Counted from the stretch's first letter, positions 14,204 to 22,371 are shown. The stretch: 30,361 nucleotides of DNA from an uncultured Oscillospiraceae bacterium (GCA_910587205.1 CAJULZ010000015.1:1-30361); one strand, 5' to 3'. The notes: generated by a model not told the origin, from the letters alone. Program-made: numbers and translations.

Positions 14204-15172
14204 TTATGGTTGGGATACGGTTTGGGCCAGGGCCCGGATGACGCGCTCCGCCTCGTCCATAATGTCCTGGATCACGGCCCGCACCGGCTTGACGCTGTGG
14301 ACCTGGCCCACGCCCTGCCCCAAAGGCAGGGCCGCCTCGCCGCCGGGAGCGTCCATGGGGCGGCGGCCCCCGATGTGCTCCGCGCCCCCCACCCAATCGG
14401 GGGTGCCGATGCGTTCCATCTCCCGGAGGCGGCACAGCTCCTCGCTGGTGTGGAGGCGCATGGGGGCGCCCATGGTAGAGCGCAGCAGGATGGTGTCGGT
14501 CTCCCGGGCCTGCACGACCCGGTTTTTGTAGATCTGGGGGAGGGCCAGTTCGGCGGTGGCCAGCATCCGGGTGCCCATCACCACGCCGGAGGCGCCCAAA
14601 GCCAGCGCCGCCGCCATGGCCCGCCCGGAGGCGATGCCGCCCCCGGCGATGACGGGTATGCCCAGCCGCTCCGCCGCCACGGGGATGAGGGCCAGGGTGG
14701 ACACCTCGTCCGCGCCGGGCCGGCCGGCGCACTCCATCCCCACCAGCGTCACCGCGTCCACCCCGATGGAGGCCATTTTTTCCCCGTAGCGCACGGCGGG
14801 GACCTTGTGGATCACCTTCACCCCGGCCTCCTTCAGCATGGGCAGGAAGGCCCTGGGGTTCCGCCCGGAGGTCTCCACCACCCCCACGCCCTCCTCCGCG
14901 ATGACGCGGAAGAAAGCGCCTGCCCGCTCCTCCGGGATGAGGTCGGGGAAGAGGGAGACGTTTACCAGAAAGGGTTTATCCGTAAGGGCCCGGGCCCGCC
15001 GGATGGCGTCCCGCAGGAGCTGGGGGGATTGACGGTAGTTCCCCGCGGCAATGGAGCCCATGGCCCCGGCGTTGGACACCGCGGCGGCAAATTCCGGTGT
15101 GGCCAGCCCCATCATGGCCCCGGCAATGATGGGGTGCCGGACTCCCAGGAGGGCGCAAAGCTCGGTGTGCAC
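14204..15172 (-). CDS. FMN-dependent 2-nitropropane dioxygenase/FabK-like protein
   Basis: A 322-residue TIM-barrel flavoprotein. LLGVRHPIIAGAMMGLATPEFAAAVSNAGAMG at the N-terminus and AGGGIASGRAMAAALALGASGVVMGTRML (FMN phosphate site) place it with nitronate monooxygenase and FabK enoyl reductases. The usual catalytic EAGGH/ECAGHPG is ECAGRPG here, Arg replacing His, which argues against simple nitronate oxidation. The GTG at 15172 has GGGGAGG six bases before it. In an island of CoA enzymes an enoyl-CoA reductase or isomerase role is plausible but unproven. It lies 13 bases after the MaoC gene and before etfB in one operon. Confidence 0.82.
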   Translation of the reverse strand: MHTELCALLGVRHPIIAGAMMGLATPEFAAAVSNAGAMGSIAAGNYRQSPQLLRDAIRRARALTDKPFLVNVSLFPDLIPEERAGAFFRVIAEEGVGVVETSGRNPRAFLPMLKEAGVKVIHKVPAVRYGEKMASIGVDAVTLVGMECAGRPGADEVSTLALIPVAAERLGIPVIAGGGIASGRAMAAALALGASGVVMGTRMLATAELALPQIYKNRVVQARETDTILLRSTMGAPMRLHTSEELCRLREMERIGTPDWVGGAEHIGGRRPMDAPGGEAALPLGQGVGQVHSVKPVRAVIQDIMDEAERVIRALAQTVSQP

Positions 15173-15185
15173 AGGCGGCCTCCCC

Positions 15186-15629
15186 TCAGCTGTCCCGCTT
15201 GACCAGCAGGGTGGCTTTGCTGGCCATGCACAGTTCGCCGTCCTGGTTGTAGATGTCCCGGCCAAAGACCACGATGCCCCGGCCGGGCTTTTTGCTCTCA
15301 ATCTTGTCCAGCACGGTGGTCACCATATGGATGGTATCCCCGGCGTATACCGGTTTCTTCCAGGCGATCTCTGTGCCCAGAAAGCCCAGGGTGGTGCCCC
15401 GGGTGAGCCCGTCCTGGAAGGAGAAGCCGGTGGACATGGCGAAGGTCAGCGCCCCGTGGGCAATGCACTGGCGGAAGCCGGTGTTCTCCTTGACATACTG
15501 CTCGTCGGTGTGCAGGGGGTTGTAGTCGGCGGACAGGCCGGCAAAGAGCTGGATGTCCGCCTCCCGCACGGTACGGCGGGCGGATTCGTAGCTGGCCCCC
15601 ACCTGGAACTCGTCAAATTTCAAGCCCAT
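15186..15629 (-). CDS. MaoC-family (R)-specific enoyl-CoA hydratase
   Basis: A 147-residue hotdog-fold protein that would hydrate trans-2-enoyl-CoA to a 3-hydroxyacyl-CoA. The catalytic motif is intact: GLSADYNPLHTDE with D35, N37, P38 and H40, and IAHGAL lies at about 57-62. AAGGAGG precedes the ATG at 15629. It is the second gene of the minus-strand operon, 15 bases after the CoA-transferase. Contrast it with the two MaoC-like genes at 27182 and 27588, which lack this motif. Substrate unknown. Confidence 0.9.
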   Translation of the reverse strand: MGLKFDEFQVGASYESARRTVREADIQLFAGLSADYNPLHTDEQYVKENTGFRQCIAHGALTFAMSTGFSFQDGLTRGTTLGFLGTEIAWKKPVYAGDTIHMVTTVLDKIESKKPGRGIVVFGRDIYNQDGELCMASKATLLVKRDS

Positions 15630-15644
15630 ATCCTGCGGCCCTCC

Positions 15645-16832
15645 TTAAATGATGCCGCTGTCCTGGAGGTCCTGGAGCTCCTGGTCGCTGAGGCCCAGCA
15701 GGCCGCCGTAGACCTCCTCGTTGAAGCGGCCCACCTTGCCGCCCAGCCAGCGGATTTGCCCCGGGGTGCCCAGCATCTTGGGGGCCACGTTCTGCACCTT
15801 GATTTTGCCGAACTGCTCGGTGTCCATCTCTACAATATCCTCCCGGAAGGCATAGTGGGGATCGGCCACAATGTCCGCCACGTTGTAGATCTTGCCGTTG
15901 GGGATGGAGTCGCCCAAAATGGCCAGGCATTCGTTGATGGTGTGGGTTGCCGCCCACTTCCCAAACTCCGCGTTGATCTCCTCATGGTGGATGCTGCGGT
16001 CGGAGGGGGTCTGGTAGCGGGGATCGGCCAGGAGATCGGGTCGGCCGATCTTCTCCATGCACACGCGGTAGAGCTTGTCCCCCGCCACGGAGACGGCCAA
16101 ATACTTGCCGTCGCTGGTTTTGAAGTGGCCTGCGGGTACGGTGACGGTGGTGCCGTTGCCGATGCGGGTACGGATGGCGCCGTCGATGGAGTATTCGGCG
16201 ATGATGGATTCCTGGATACGCAGGGCGGACTCGCACAAGGTGCTGTCAATCATCTGCCCCTCGCCGGAGCCGTTCACGTCCCGGTCATAGAGGGCGAACA
16301 TGACGGCGATGCAGCCGAACATGGCGGTGTAGAAGTCGGACACGGACAGCCCAGGCTTGCAGGGCGGGGTGTCGGGGTAGCCGGTGACCTCCAGGAAGCC
16401 GCCCATGGCCAGCCCCATGCGGTCGAAGCCGGGTTTACTGGAGTAGGGGCCGGTGCGGCCATAGCCGGACACGGCATTGTAGATGAGCCGGGGGTTGCGC
16501 TTATGGATTTCCTCCCAGGTGAAGCCCAGCTTGGTGAACACGCCGGGGCGGAAGTTTTCGATGAGCACGTCCGCATCTTCGATGAGCTGCCACAGCAGCT
16601 CCTTGCCCCTGGGGTCTTTGAGATTCAGGGAGACGTTCATCTTGTTGCGGTTTTCAATGCTGAACCACAGGTCCTTAATGCGGCCCATGTCACGGATGAG
16701 ATCGCCGCTGCCAGGCTGCTCTACCTTGATGACCCGGGCGCCGAAGTCGGCCATCAGCGTGCCGCACCAGGGGCCGGCAATGATGTTGCCCACTTCAACG
16801 ACCTTGAGTCCTTCCAACGCTTGCCTTGCCAT
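15645..16832 (-). CDS. Family III CoA-transferase (CaiB/BaiF type), minus arm
   Basis: A 395-residue enzyme that moves CoA from one acyl-CoA to a free acid, activating the substrate. The N-terminal GLKVVEVGNIIAGPWCGTLMADFGARVIKVEQP, then NFRPG and RTGPY, are diagnostic. The catalytic aspartate is D166 in GLSVSDFYTA, in the position of D169 of formyl-CoA transferase. GGAGAACTT precedes the ATG at 16832. It is the first gene of the minus arm, expressed from a promoter with an upstream dyad. It is clearly different from the second CoA-transferase at 25159, so the two are not simple duplicates. Confidence 0.93.
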   Translation of the reverse strand: MARQALEGLKVVEVGNIIAGPWCGTLMADFGARVIKVEQPGSGDLIRDMGRIKDLWFSIENRNKMNVSLNLKDPRGKELLWQLIEDADVLIENFRPGVFTKLGFTWEEIHKRNPRLIYNAVSGYGRTGPYSSKPGFDRMGLAMGGFLEVTGYPDTPPCKPGLSVSDFYTAMFGCIAVMFALYDRDVNGSGEGQMIDSTLCESALRIQESIIAEYSIDGAIRTRIGNGTTVTVPAGHFKTSDGKYLAVSVAGDKLYRVCMEKIGRPDLLADPRYQTPSDRSIHHEEINAEFGKWAATHTINECLAILGDSIPNGKIYNVADIVADPHYAFREDIVEMDTEQFGKIKVQNVAPKMLGTPGQIRWLGGKVGRFNEEVYGGLLGLSDQELQDLQDSGII

Positions 16833-16935
16833 AACAAGTTCTCCTTTTTTAAAATTTGGTTCCGGGATGATCCGGCCGCAGGGGCCGCTTCGGTTTGCTG
16901 GAATGCGTTTGAGTGGACAAGGAGTTTATGCTTTT

Positions 16936-16996
16936 AGTATAAGAGATTCCGTCACGAAAAGCATTCGGATGATGGAGAAAATCGTTTGATTTCTCC
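16936..16996 (-). promoter_or_regulatory. Minus-arm promoter with upstream LysR-like dyad
   Basis: On the minus strand, TATACT (16936-16941) with a poor -35, as in activated promoters. Upstream is GGAGAAA-N9-TTTCTCC (16974-16996), centred at about -56, and an overlapping GAAAATCG/CGATTTTC repeat (16977-16984 and 17006-17013). The weak -35 and upstream dyad suggest control by the adjacent LysR protein. Apart from the LysR terminator the rest of 16833-17118 has no gene. Confidence 0.6.
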
Positions 16997-17069
16997 GATA
17001 TTGTTCGATTTTCGGGCCGAAGATCGGCGCGGGTATTAATCAAATGGTTAAGAATCCGAAAGGGCGCGG

Positions 17070-17104
17070 AAAAACGCCCGCACCCAAAGCAGGGGACGGG
17101 CGTT
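17070..17104 (-). terminator. Terminator of the lysR gene
   Basis: Minus-strand stem AACGCCCG/CGGGCGTT (17097-17104 with 17073-17080), 16-base loop, then TTT (and further A/T-rich sequence). It lies 15 bases after the lysR stop. Confidence 0.78.
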
Positions 17105-17118
17105 TGTTTTCTGTTTGA

Positions 17119-18018
17119 TCAGTTTGCCCCGCCGGGATTTGCCTGGCTGTAGTAATCGCACATAAAGTCCAGGAACTCCCTGGCTTGGGGGGAGAGCGGC
17201 CGCCCCTTCCGCCACAGGATGACCTGCACCCGGGGGTAGACCGGGTCTACCACGTCAATGAGCCGCAGGCCTACCAGCGCGGGGGCGCTGGTGGCCAGGC
17301 GGGTGGAGAGGGTAATGCCCATACCCTTCTTCACCAGGCGCATCCGGAGCTGTACGTCCGCCTCGGTGACGATGTTGGGGGTAAAGCCGGCCAGGTCGCA
17401 CATGGTGTCGAAATAGCGGCGGATGGAGTAGGTGCTGGGGGGGACGATAAAGGGCTCGTGGCAGGCTTCCCGCAGGGAGATCTCCAGCCGCCCGCAGAAC
17501 CGGTGCCCCTCGTACACCGCCAGGACGGGGGGATCGTTTGGGATGAGCACCTTGTATTCATATTGGCCTGCCGGCGCGTCGGACAGGGCGGTGATAATGA
17601 AATCGGGCTGTGTACCCTGGTCGCCGCTGAACAGGCGTTGGTTGTCCGCCACCTGATGGTTGAAGGCGATATGCGGGTTGCGGTAGATAAACTCTTCAAA
17701 GGCGGAGCCCCAGGAGATGTTGGTGGAGGTATAGACGTTCAGGATGTTCAGGTTCATCGGGCTTTCGGACTTCAGCTCCGCGCAGGCCAGCTCCAGCTCG
17801 CTGATGATATTGGTCACGTGGAGGTAAAACTTCTTGCCATTCTCGCTGAGCCGGATGTTCCGCCCCACCCGGTCGAAAAGGGGGACGCCCAGCTCTTCCT
17901 CCAGGCGGCTGATGGCGGTGCTCAGGGCGGGCGGGGAGATATACAGCTCGGTGGCGGTCTGGAACAGGTGCTCCCGCTCTGCCAAGGCTTTGAAATAGTA
18001 CAGTTGCTGAAGCTTCAT
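17119..18018 (-). CDS. LysR-type transcriptional regulator
   Basis: A 299-residue LTTR. The N-terminal winged helix-turn-helix (about 1-60) reads LYYFKALAEREHLFQTATELYISPPALSTAISRLEEELGVPLFDRVGRNIRLSENGK, and the C-terminal substrate-binding domain follows (about 88-295). AAAGGAG eight bases upstream supports the ATG at 18018; the frame is open a further 54 codons but these are not LysR-like. It lies between the two catabolic arms, transcribed in the same direction as the minus arm. It probably controls both arms in response to a CoA-ester or free-acid inducer (inference). It has a long leader and its own strong promoter at 18282-18310. Confidence 0.93.
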   Translation of the reverse strand: MKLQQLYYFKALAEREHLFQTATELYISPPALSTAISRLEEELGVPLFDRVGRNIRLSENGKKFYLHVTNIISELELACAELKSESPMNLNILNVYTSTNISWGSAFEEFIYRNPHIAFNHQVADNQRLFSGDQGTQPDFIITALSDAPAGQYEYKVLIPNDPPVLAVYEGHRFCGRLEISLREACHEPFIVPPSTYSIRRYFDTMCDLAGFTPNIVTEADVQLRMRLVKKGMGITLSTRLATSAPALVGLRLIDVVDPVYPRVQVILWRKGRPLSPQAREFLDFMCDYYSQANPGGAN

Positions 18019-18107
18019 GGGCCGCTCCTTTCTCGTCAGGGCTTCCGGCCGGGTGCCGCGCGGGGGCACGGCGACGCCGATTGAAAAAGTTAAATTTTGT
18101 ATCCCAA

Positions 18108-18188
18108 CTGAATTATTCAGCGTGTCGGAAAAGCCTTTTCGCCACGCTGAGCGCGGCTTTTTTGAACCAAGGACGTTCAAAAAAGCCG
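18108..18188 (-). repeat. Nested inverted repeats in the lysR leader
   Basis: Three adjacent dyads: CTGAATTATTCAG (18108-18120), CAGCGTG/CACGCTG (18118-18124 and 18143-18149) enclosing a GAAAAG/CTTTTC stem, and a perfect 14-base CGGCTTTTTTGAAC/GTTCAAAAAAGCCG (18154-18167 and 18175-18188) with a 7-base loop. They lie inside the predicted 257-base lysR leader. The remaining leader has no gene. Confidence 0.7.
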
Positions 18189-18281
18189 TTGATTAAACGT
18201 GAAAGACACCCCGCCTGGGTTTCTTTCGCACTATCTTCCTTCCCGTTCTCGAAAAAGAAGCGTGTTTCTCCACAGTCTCTT

Positions 18282-18310
18282 ATTATACTTTATCTGCCTG
18301 TCAAGGTCAA
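18282..18310 (-). promoter_or_regulatory. lysR promoter
   Basis: On the minus strand TTGACC (18305-18310), 17-base spacer, TATAAT (18282-18287). Transcription would begin about 257 bases before the lysR start. Confidence 0.75.
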
Positions 18311-18414
18311 ATGGTTTCGGAACAATTAACAAAAACGATAACAATTGGGCGCGCAAAACTGTCAAAACAGAAGAATTAAAAAAATCGACAGAATTCTATT
18401 GTCAAAACTGAACA

Positions 18415-18480
18415 TTAACCAGGGGGTTAATAAAGCGAAATTTTATGATAATAGACAAAAACTGGCTGCGGCTTTATACT
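18415..18480 (+). promoter_or_regulatory. Plus-arm promoter with upstream dyad
   Basis: TAGACA (18452-18457), 17 bases, TATACT (18475-18480). A perfect TTAACC-AGGG-GGTTAA palindrome (18415-18430) is centred near -64, the usual position of a LysR recognition site. A TGTCAAAAC direct repeat (18360-18368 and 18400-18408) lies further upstream. Confidence 0.7.
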
Positions 18481-18520
18481 AAGAACTGCAAGGAGTTTAA
18501 CAAAGTATCAAAAGAGGGGG

Positions 18521-19810
18521 GTGCGCGCTATTCAATTCGATAGCTGTACGATCGCACTGATCATTCTGGCCGTCACAATGGTGCTGTTTGTCTGGGGAAA
18601 GTTCCCGTTGCCGGTGATTGCGGTGGGCTCCGCGCTGGCCATGGGCGTGTTTGGGGTGATCCCGTTTTCCAGCGCGTTTTCCGGGTTCTCCAATGACATC
18701 AACTTGATGGTGATCGGTTCCATGGTGGTGGGGGAGGCGCTGTTTGAAACCGGCGTGGCCCAGAACCTGGGCTCCACCATTATTAAAATGGTGGGCACAA
18801 ACGAGCGGCTATTCCTCATCACCTGCGTGGTGCTGTCCGCTGTCCTCTCCGCGTTTTTGAGCAATACCGCCGTGGTGGCCATGATGCTCCCCATCGTGGC
18901 GGCGGTGGCCGCCTCCTCCAAAGGGGCCATCACCAAAAAGCACTCGTATATGGCTATCGGCTTTGCCGCCAACGTGGGCGGAGGCATGACGCTGGTAGGC
19001 TCCAGCCCCAACGTGGTGCTCCAGGGCCTGCTGGCCGACTCCGGGCTGGAAACCATGAGCTTCTTCGACCTGACCCTGGGCAGCCTGCCCCGGCTGGCGT
19101 TCATTATTCTGTTCTACGCCACCATCGGCTACAAGCTCCAGAAAAAGGTGTTCAATTTCGAAGATGCGCCCGATGCCGGGGGCGGCGCCACCGGGGAAGG
19201 GGAGGAGCAGGGCTTCAGCAGACGCAAGATGATCACCTCTGTGATGATTCTCATTCTGACCATCACCGGCTTTGTCTCCGGGATCTGGACGGTGGGCGCG
19301 GTGGCCATGGTGGCGGCGCTGGCTTGTATCGTCACCGGCTGCATTTCCATCCAGCAGGTGTTCGCCCGCATGGACTGGACCACCGTGTGGGTGATGGCGG
19401 GGTCCCTGGGGCTGGCCGCAGGCGTGTCCCAGAGCGGGGCGGGCGAACTCATCGCCAACACGATTATCAGCCTGATGGGCGGACAGGTGAGTATGTTTAC
19501 GCTGCTGCTTATCTTCACCATCCTGTCCGTGGTGCTGGCCAACATCATGTCGTCCACAGCCACCAGCGCCATGCTGGGCCCCATTGCCTTTGCCATGTGC
19601 CAGGCGCTGGGCTACTCCGCCAAGCCGGTGGCTATGGTGATCATCTGGGCGCTGAATCTGGCCTTCCTCACCCCGATTGCCACACCCCCTGTCACCATGA
19701 CCCTCCAGGGGGGCTACCGGTTCCTGGACTATACCAAGGTGGGGTTCCCGCTGATGGTGGGCTGCCTGCTGCTGACCATTGTGACCTATCCGTTCCTGTT
19801 CGGTGTCTGA
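18521..19810 (+). CDS. SLC13/DASS-family sodium:carboxylate symporter
   Basis: A 429-residue carrier with about 11 hydrophobic helices. The first sodium/substrate motif is SNT at 114-116 (SNTAVVAMMLP). The second repeat carries SSTATSAMLGP (344-350), so Ser replaces the usual Asn of the second SNT. GGGMTLVGSSPNVVLQGLL also fits. Members import dicarboxylates, citrate or sulfate; length is normal. I keep the GTG at 18521 because the upstream sequence is non-coding, but a GAGGGGG abuts it with no spacing, so an ATT at 18530 is conceivable. It is the first gene of the plus arm. It supplies a candidate uptake route, and its family is the main hint at a dicarboxylate-like substrate. Confidence 0.87.
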   Translation: MRAIQFDSCTIALIILAVTMVLFVWGKFPLPVIAVGSALAMGVFGVIPFSSAFSGFSNDINLMVIGSMVVGEALFETGVAQNLGSTIIKMVGTNERLFLITCVVLSAVLSAFLSNTAVVAMMLPIVAAVAASSKGAITKKHSYMAIGFAANVGGGMTLVGSSPNVVLQGLLADSGLETMSFFDLTLGSLPRLAFIILFYATIGYKLQKKVFNFEDAPDAGGGATGEGEEQGFSRRKMITSVMILILTITGFVSGIWTVGAVAMVAALACIVTGCISIQQVFARMDWTTVWVMAGSLGLAAGVSQSGAGELIANTIISLMGGQVSMFTLLLIFTILSVVLANIMSSTATSAMLGPIAFAMCQALGYSAKPVAMVIIWALNLAFLTPIATPPVTMTLQGGYRFLDYTKVGFPLMVGCLLLTIVTYPFLFGV

Positions 19811-19846
19811 CCACAAATAACATACAAGAAAGAAGGCGTTGCAATT

Positions 19847-20989
19847 ATGATGCGGGATTACGATTTTATGTTGACGGAGGAGCAGCGGGAGCTGCGGGAC
19901 CTGGTGGAGGAATTTGCGCAGAATGAGGTCAAGCCCATCTGCCGGGAGGCGGAGAAGGAGGCCCGGGTGCCCGAGGAGCTGATGAAAAAGGCGGTGGACA
20001 TGGGGCTGCATATGGTCTCCCTGCCGGAGCAGTACGGCGGGCTGGGCCTGGATAACTTTACCTACGCTGTACTCCGGGAAGAACTGGCCCGGGGGGACGC
20101 GGGGTTCGCGTCTCGTGTGTTCGGCTTCGGCTTTGGCCCGCTGAAGATCGCCGGCAACGACTGGCAGAAGGAGTGGGTGGCCGGCCTGATGCGGGAGGGC
20201 GGCATCCTGGCCTTTGCCCTCACCGAGAGCGTGGCCGGCTCCAACGCCGGGGCCATGGTGAGCACCGCCCGGAAAGAGGGCGACGAGTACATCATCAACG
20301 GCGGCAAAACCTTTATCACCAACGGCGACTGCGCCGACGTATACACGATTTTCGCCGTCACCGACAAGGAAAAGGGGGCCAAGGGCGGCATCACCGCTTT
20401 CCTGCTGCCCAAGGACACCCCGGGCTTCACCGTTGGCCCCCACGAGGACAAGATGGGCATCCGCTGTGTGCACACCAACTCCCTGTTCTTCGACGATATG
20501 CGCCTGCCTTCCAAGTACCGTTTGGGCGAGGAGGGCCAGGGTTTCCAGATTGCCATGAAGATCCTGGACGAGTCCCGCCCCGGCACCGCGTCCTCCGCCG
20601 TGGGGCTGGCCCAGGCCGCCTTGGATGAGGCGGTGGCCTACTCCAAGGAGCGGGTGGTGTTCGGCAAGCCCATCTGCAAGCACGAGGGCATCGGCTTCAT
20701 GCTCGCGGATATGGAGATGCACACCCAGGCCGCCCGGCAGATGGTGTGGGGCGCCTGCCGCTCCGCCGATTCGGGCCGCACCAACAAGAAGCTGGTGGCC
20801 TGCGCCAAGTGCTTTGCCGCCGACACCGCCATGATGGTCACCACTAACGCCGTACAGGTCTTTGGCGGCAACGGTTATTCCCGGGAGTACCCCGTGGAGA
20901 AGCTGATGAGGGACGCGAAGATTTTCCAGATCTTCGAGGGTACCAACCAGATCCAGCGCACCATCATTTCCGGGGGCCTGACCCGCTGA
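19847..20989 (+). CDS. Acyl-CoA dehydrogenase
   Basis: A 380-residue FAD enzyme that makes a 2,3-double bond in an acyl-CoA and passes electrons to Etf. LTEEQRELRDLVEEFAQNEVKP, FALTESVAGSNAG, NGGKTFITNGD and QVFGGNGYSREYPVEKLMRD are diagnostic. The catalytic base is E364 in IFEGTNQIQR, the short/medium-chain position. Length is typical. A GAAGG lies ten bases before the ATG at 19847. It is downstream of the SLC13 gene by 37 bases; the Etf subunits are on the other arm. Reductive use as a 2-enoyl-CoA reductase is possible in anaerobes. Confidence 0.95.
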   Translation: MMRDYDFMLTEEQRELRDLVEEFAQNEVKPICREAEKEARVPEELMKKAVDMGLHMVSLPEQYGGLGLDNFTYAVLREELARGDAGFASRVFGFGFGPLKIAGNDWQKEWVAGLMREGGILAFALTESVAGSNAGAMVSTARKEGDEYIINGGKTFITNGDCADVYTIFAVTDKEKGAKGGITAFLLPKDTPGFTVGPHEDKMGIRCVHTNSLFFDDMRLPSKYRLGEEGQGFQIAMKILDESRPGTASSAVGLAQAALDEAVAYSKERVVFGKPICKHEGIGFMLADMEMHTQAARQMVWGACRSADSGRTNKKLVACAKCFAADTAMMVTTNAVQVFGGNGYSREYPVEKLMRDAKIFQIFEGTNQIQRTIISGGLTR

Positions 20990-21032
20990 AGGCGCCTGGG
21001 AGGAATCCATGCTATTCCGCCCACAGCGCCCG

Positions 21033-21099
21033 CCATTTCCGGAATTTTGAAATAAGCCCAACCATTTCCGTTGACGGGGCTGTTCCGCAATTTGATAAT
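21033..21099 (+). promoter_or_regulatory. Internal promoter for the TRAP-thiolase genes
   Basis: TTGACG (21071-21076), 17 bases, GATAAT (21094-21099). A 9-base direct repeat CCATTTCCG occurs at 21033-21041 and 21062-21070, the second copy touching the -35, a likely activator site. The 344-base gap between genes also holds an untranslated leader with a hairpin, described separately, and no convincing gene. Confidence 0.68.
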
Positions 21100-21183
21100 A
21101 AAGAGTATATCCTTATGAACAGGCCTGGGACCAACGGGGTGAAAGCATGGATTCTGCCACAACAGCAAGGGCGGATCTTGTCA

Positions 21184-21237
21184 CGGCGGAAGACCCGCGG
21201 CCCATCCGGGCCGCCCGGGCGCGCCGGAAGTCCGCCG
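21184..21237 (+). other. GC-rich stem in the TAXI leader
   Basis: CGGCGGA/TCCGCCG (21184-21190 and 21231-21237) encloses a perfect GCGGCCC-ATCC-GGGCCGC hairpin (21197-21214). It lies about 100 bases before the TAXI start, with no T-run, in the leader of the internal promoter. Function unknown. Confidence 0.5.
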
Positions 21238-21333
21238 GGTCAGGAGGTGGAAACGCAGGGTTCCAATGTGTCCAACTGCAAGCAACAAACAGGAAAAGAC
21301 ACCAACTTGATATGAAACAGGAGGAAATCTGCA

Positions 21334-22371
21334 ATGAAGAAATGGAAGAAGTTTGTCTGTTTATTTGGTGCCATGGCCATGCTGCTCAGTGCGTGCGGGC
21401 CGACCAGTGAGCCGGGCCCCGCCAATTCCAAGGACCCGAACCCTGCCGCGTCCACCCCCGCCAACGTCCCCGGCAACCGCGCCCAGACTCTGTTCGGCAC
21501 CGGCACCCCCGGCGGCGTGTATGAGATCCTGGGAACCGGCATGGTGAATATCCTGAACCAGCACCTTACGGATGTGGAAATGGTGGCGGTTTCCCCCGCC
21601 CAGGTGCAGCAGCTTCCGGCTATGCTCCAGAGCGGCGAGGCCAGCATCGGCATCGGTATGGCGTGTATGTTTGAGCGCGCCTATAACGGTGAGCAGGAAT
21701 ATACCGGCGCGGCGCAGAAGGATCTGGTCCAGCTGTGCGGCATGTACGATAATATTTTCGGCATCATCACCCTGAAGGGATCTTCCATCAATTCCGTTGA
21801 GGATATTAACGAGTCCACCGTGATTGCCTCTACCGCTACAAATAACTTTGTTATGTATGAGCTGGTCAAGGCCGCCGGTAAAATCGACCCCGAAAAGATG
21901 GATTACCGCGTGATGTCCTATGCCCAGGCCGCCGAGGCCTTGGGCGACGGCAACGCCGACGTGATCATTCTCACGGCCTACCCCTATAACGGCACCCTGG
22001 ATTCCGTTGCCTCCACCAAGGGGGTCAAATTCTTGTCCATGACAGAGGAGACGAGGAATCACTACAATGAAGCCAATCCGCGCAATCTGATGCAGACTGT
22101 GCCGGCCGGTACCTATGCCGGCCAAACCGAGGAGCACTGGGCGCCTACCGTGTACACCGTTCTCTACGCCAACAAGAACGTGGCGGACAACGTTATCTAT
22201 GAGACCATCTCCACCCTGATTGACAATGTGGATGAACTGGCGCTCAGCCATCCCTCTGGGGCCGGGCTCACGCTGGAAACCACCCAACGTTATCTCACCG
22301 ACGGGGTCATGTCCCTGGAGCGTATGCACCCGGCCGCTGTGAAGTATTTCGCGGACAACGGTGTGGAGTAA
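21334..22371 (+). CDS. TAXI-type TRAP transporter substrate-binding lipoprotein
   Basis: A 345-residue extracytoplasmic solute receptor. The signal ends in a lipobox LLSAC with C21, then a Pro/Ser-rich linker and the mature TAXI fold starting TLFGTGTPGGVYEILGTGMVNILNQHL. LQSGEASIGIGMACMFERAYNG is also typical. Members bind dicarboxylates, glutamate or similar acids. AGGAGG precedes the ATG at 21334 at ten bases. It stands directly upstream of the fused permease gene, its partner, and after an internal promoter, consistent with high expression of the binding protein. Confidence 0.92.
   Translation: MKKWKKFVCLFGAMAMLLSACGPTSEPGPANSKDPNPAASTPANVPGNRAQTLFGTGTPGGVYEILGTGMVNILNQHLTDVEMVAVSPAQVQQLPAMLQSGEASIGIGMACMFERAYNGEQEYTGAAQKDLVQLCGMYDNIFGIITLKGSSINSVEDINESTVIASTATNNFVMYELVKAAGKIDPEKMDYRVMSYAQAAEALGDGNADVIILTAYPYNGTLDSVASTKGVKFLSMTEETRNHYNEANPRNLMQTVPAGTYAGQTEEHWAPTVYTVLYANKNVADNVIYETISTLIDNVDELALSHPSGAGLTLETTQRYLTDGVMSLERMHPAAVKYFADNGVE

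Noticed and set aside
18154..18188. Insertion-sequence ends suggested by the 14-base inverted repeat
   Set aside because: The arms are only seven bases apart, no transposase or target duplication is visible, so a hairpin is the simpler reading.
18809..21061. Long open frame antisense to the SLC13 carrier and acyl-CoA dehydrogenase
   Set aside because: It is His/Gly/Gln-rich low-complexity sequence without any family motif and lies fully opposite two strongly supported genes. High GC produces such frames throughout the window.
21147..21410. Possible upstream reading frame in the TAXI leader
   Set aside because: It has a passable GGGGTGA ribosome site, but the protein is Ala/Arg-rich, unrecognisable and runs into the TAXI coding region out of frame.
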